Below, piece by piece: positions 61,730 to 64,000 of a DNA stretch of 64,000 nt. Location of the stretch: assembly GCA_026874595.1 (NCBI GenBank), contig CM049314.1, forward strand, positions 27,291,729-27,355,728, written 5' to 3'. Both the position numbers and the translations under genes were made by a program. Position 1 is the first letter of the stretch. The number at the start of each line of letters is the position of its first letter. Below the pieces are notes generated by a model. It was not told the origin of the DNA. It saw only the letters and a program-made list of their open reading frames with translations, and searched no databases. The DNA is from Sipunculus nudus. Taxonomy: Eukaryota; Annelida; Sipuncula; Golfingiida; Sipunculidae.

Positions 61730-64000
61730 AAAAAAAACATCGATACTGATTTCCTCCGATAAGTGTAGCTACAAAAATGATCAGCACACAGAATAATTAA
61801 GTATGAACTCTATCGTGGTATCTTTGTTTTAGAATAACAATATTATATGAGAAAACGTCATTTTAGACGGCAGTTTGGATGGTGTACATTGGATAAGACA
61901 TATGCTTCTTCTTTTGAGGTATAAATGTTATCAATTACATATACTTTCTCTCTGTTTCTCAATCTCACGACTGTGACCAATTCTTAACTGTACCTGATGG
62001 TACACATCTTGTATGACATAAGGGTGTTTGATATACAAGCCATTTTTTGCAATATGATAAAAACCACCACAATATTCTGGAGTATCAACAATAAGAATGG
62101 TAATCGGGTTATCTTTTATTTAGTCATGATAATTAAAGTAACATGTTTGCTCTATTAACAGAGCTAGATTAACACAAGCGATAAGTAAACAGTAATTCCA
62201 TATGTTTAAGGTGTAGCACTGTCAGAGGATAATCTGTATACTTTATTATGATTCATGTTACAGTGGTACATAATCTTGACTTGACTTAGAGTATACTCGT
62301 AACAGGTGAAAGAATACCGACAATGAAGTACTCCCGTGTCATTAATAAATCAAAAAGTTCATCTAAAACTAGCGAATTGGATTGCAAGCATATTGAATAG
62401 TGACATAGCATATGTCGCCGCCTGTTGGTGCTACCTGGTATTAAAGTACAATGAGAAAGATTAAATTCATTACCTTTAAGTACCTATTGAACTTTAAAGT
62501 TCCTATTTATGGTTGAAACAACTAGGCCTGCATATATAACACAGCTTAAGTAAAGTATAGACCAAGTTAGGAAGACATTTCCTGATATGGGTATTTATAC
62601 TCCTCCTGAAAACGCAGTGTCACTGGCAACAGGCGGTTTTTAAATATAGGCGACCAGCCCTGTACAAACATCCTCCTTCGTGATATTATATGTGTACTGA
62701 CATGGGGCAACAATCTCCCTGTAGTATTTGTGTGACCTCAATTATCCAAGCGTATTTATGATGATGATGACTATTTTAAGTTTTCGTAGAAGAAGTAGTA
62801 TTATTAGTAGTAGCAGAAGTATTATTAATGCATAGAGGGTACTTCTAAAATAGAGCCTAATAGATATGAAAAGTGTCTTTATTATTATATATGAGGTACT
62901 CAATTTTGCTGCCTGCAATACAAAGAAAACATTCTTCTATAAATAGAGACTAGCAACGTGACTATGACCTTGTTTCCACTGTATGTATATATATATGTTG
63001 GTATTGATTATGAAAATATATGTCAGTTATATCAGGTCAACAACTGAGCTCGTTCGAGTGTATAGTTTGCTGTTCAAGTAAAATTGATACCTTGCCATGG
63101 GAAACATGTTCTTCTATGTATAATTATTTCTCTATCAACAAGCTCTAACAGTCATGACTTTTTACGAAAAAAGATGAAAGACAATGATCATAATTTTTAT
63201 ACTTATATATTTAATCAAATTATTTACTATGAAGCTTTTAATGCATGCTAATGATATCCTGAACATAAAGCTATTATGTGAATACATGTGATAAATATAT
63301 TTTTTATTGAGAATAAATACGTCTGGTGCTGAACAACTTATTTTCTGATTTTGCGTTCTTTCTGTAAGGAGTCGTATAAAAAATAAACGACACAGGAAAA
63401 AAAAAACAAACATAACTTCAAATACAATTAAACCCACACCTAAGCATTATAAAAAGAAATCGATAACAACAAATTATATTCAAGAAATGGGTTTAGGTGC
63501 ATTCCATTGTGTGTGACTATCGTGAATGAATGTTGCTAATATCGGTTGAAATTTATAATCACAGTTTCTCAAACCTCTAATGTGTCTCATCATTTCACCC
63601 AAAATATATAAAATATCATTTAACTCATTATACAAAAAAAAACTTCCATAAAGGGAGGAGGGTAAAAGTTGATAAACAGCTAAGAAGCAAAATAGTACCA
63701 TTCGGACTCATATGTCATCTACTTCAGTTGAAATATACAACAACAGAAATGTAACATATATATAATCACAACAGTACATTAGGCATGGACGGACTGTCAA
63801 TATGTAAAGCCGATTAATATCACCCAGAATTAAAGTAGAACTCAAAATGTCAGCTGATGGTGTCAGTGCATGAAGGGCAGCATGAATGAAAATAATTCAA
63901 AGGTAAAAGGGACATAATGCATAACAACAATGTATATGCAAATGATACCTCAAAACAGCTTGTGGGATCCAGGTATAAGCATATACTTGAGTAATGTGAA
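61730..64000. other. AT-rich 3' flank, no gene recognised
   Basis: The stop codon of the LRR-Ig frame is followed at once by a nine-to-ten base A run. An AATAAA lies at 62344-62349 but is far for a polyadenylation signal. A GAT/AGT trinucleotide-rich tract is at about 62758-62830. The minus frames at 63162-63437 and 63480-63701 are AT-driven and show no domain. Confidence 0.5.

Overview
This 64 kb window looks like a repeat-rich, AT-rich piece of an animal nuclear genome, most likely a mollusc and probably a bivalve. That is an inference from three things: intron-interrupted and single-exon animal receptor-type coding sequence, a DIRS-type tyrosine-recombinase retrotransposon, and dense interspersed modules (TGACCTTTGACC, GGTGGCGCCACC and AGCTCAG...CTGAGCT motifs) of a kind I associate with bivalve genomes. 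No bacterial gene organisation is present. Real protein-coding content is small.

Layout. (1) 1-8394: two inverted copies of a ~173 bp sequence (1-173 and 8220-8394) bracket an ~8.4 kb block. Inside it lies a decayed DIRS-like retrotransposon (631-4646) with gag zinc finger, reverse transcriptase, RNase H and tyrosine recombinase remnants, bounded by a 52 bp direct repeat. (2) 8.4-17.2 kb: a mosaic of tandem and interspersed repeats with periods of ~143 bp, ~337 bp and ~400 bp. These are rich in nuclear-receptor-like DR1 motifs, in the palindrome GGTGGCGCCACC, and in 3' hairpins. (3) 17.5-20.3 kb: a pogo/Tigger-like inverted-repeat end, a TA microsatellite, and one candidate C-type-lectin-like exon on the minus strand (17999-18235).

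(4) 20.3-56.7 kb is the dominant structure: five head-to-tail copies of a ~7.2-7.3 kb unit (starts 20547, 27881, 35204, 42369, 49542; end 56710), about 36 kb in all. By eye the copies differ by only scattered substitutions and small indels. Each unit holds a degenerate minus-strand endonuclease (EEP/AP-endonuclease) domain with an internal 257 bp duplication, two GAATAC-rich blocks, a nested three-copy ~300 bp repeat, and a 107 bp near-perfect hairpin flanked by TA microsatellites. The left edge of the array falls in the loop of a large imperfect palindrome whose left arm exists only once.

(5) 56.7-60.05 kb: more of the same repeat family as in region 2. (6) 60.4-61.7 kb: a single-exon leucine-rich-repeat/immunoglobulin transmembrane protein gene. 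Its signal peptide and first cysteines are separated from the LRR body by an in-frame TGA, so it is either a young pseudogene, a readthrough gene, or affected by a sequence error. (7) 61.7-64 kb: AT-rich sequence with no gene that I can support.

The genes do not form a pathway. The biology here is repeat and transposon dynamics next to two candidate immune-receptor-type sequences.
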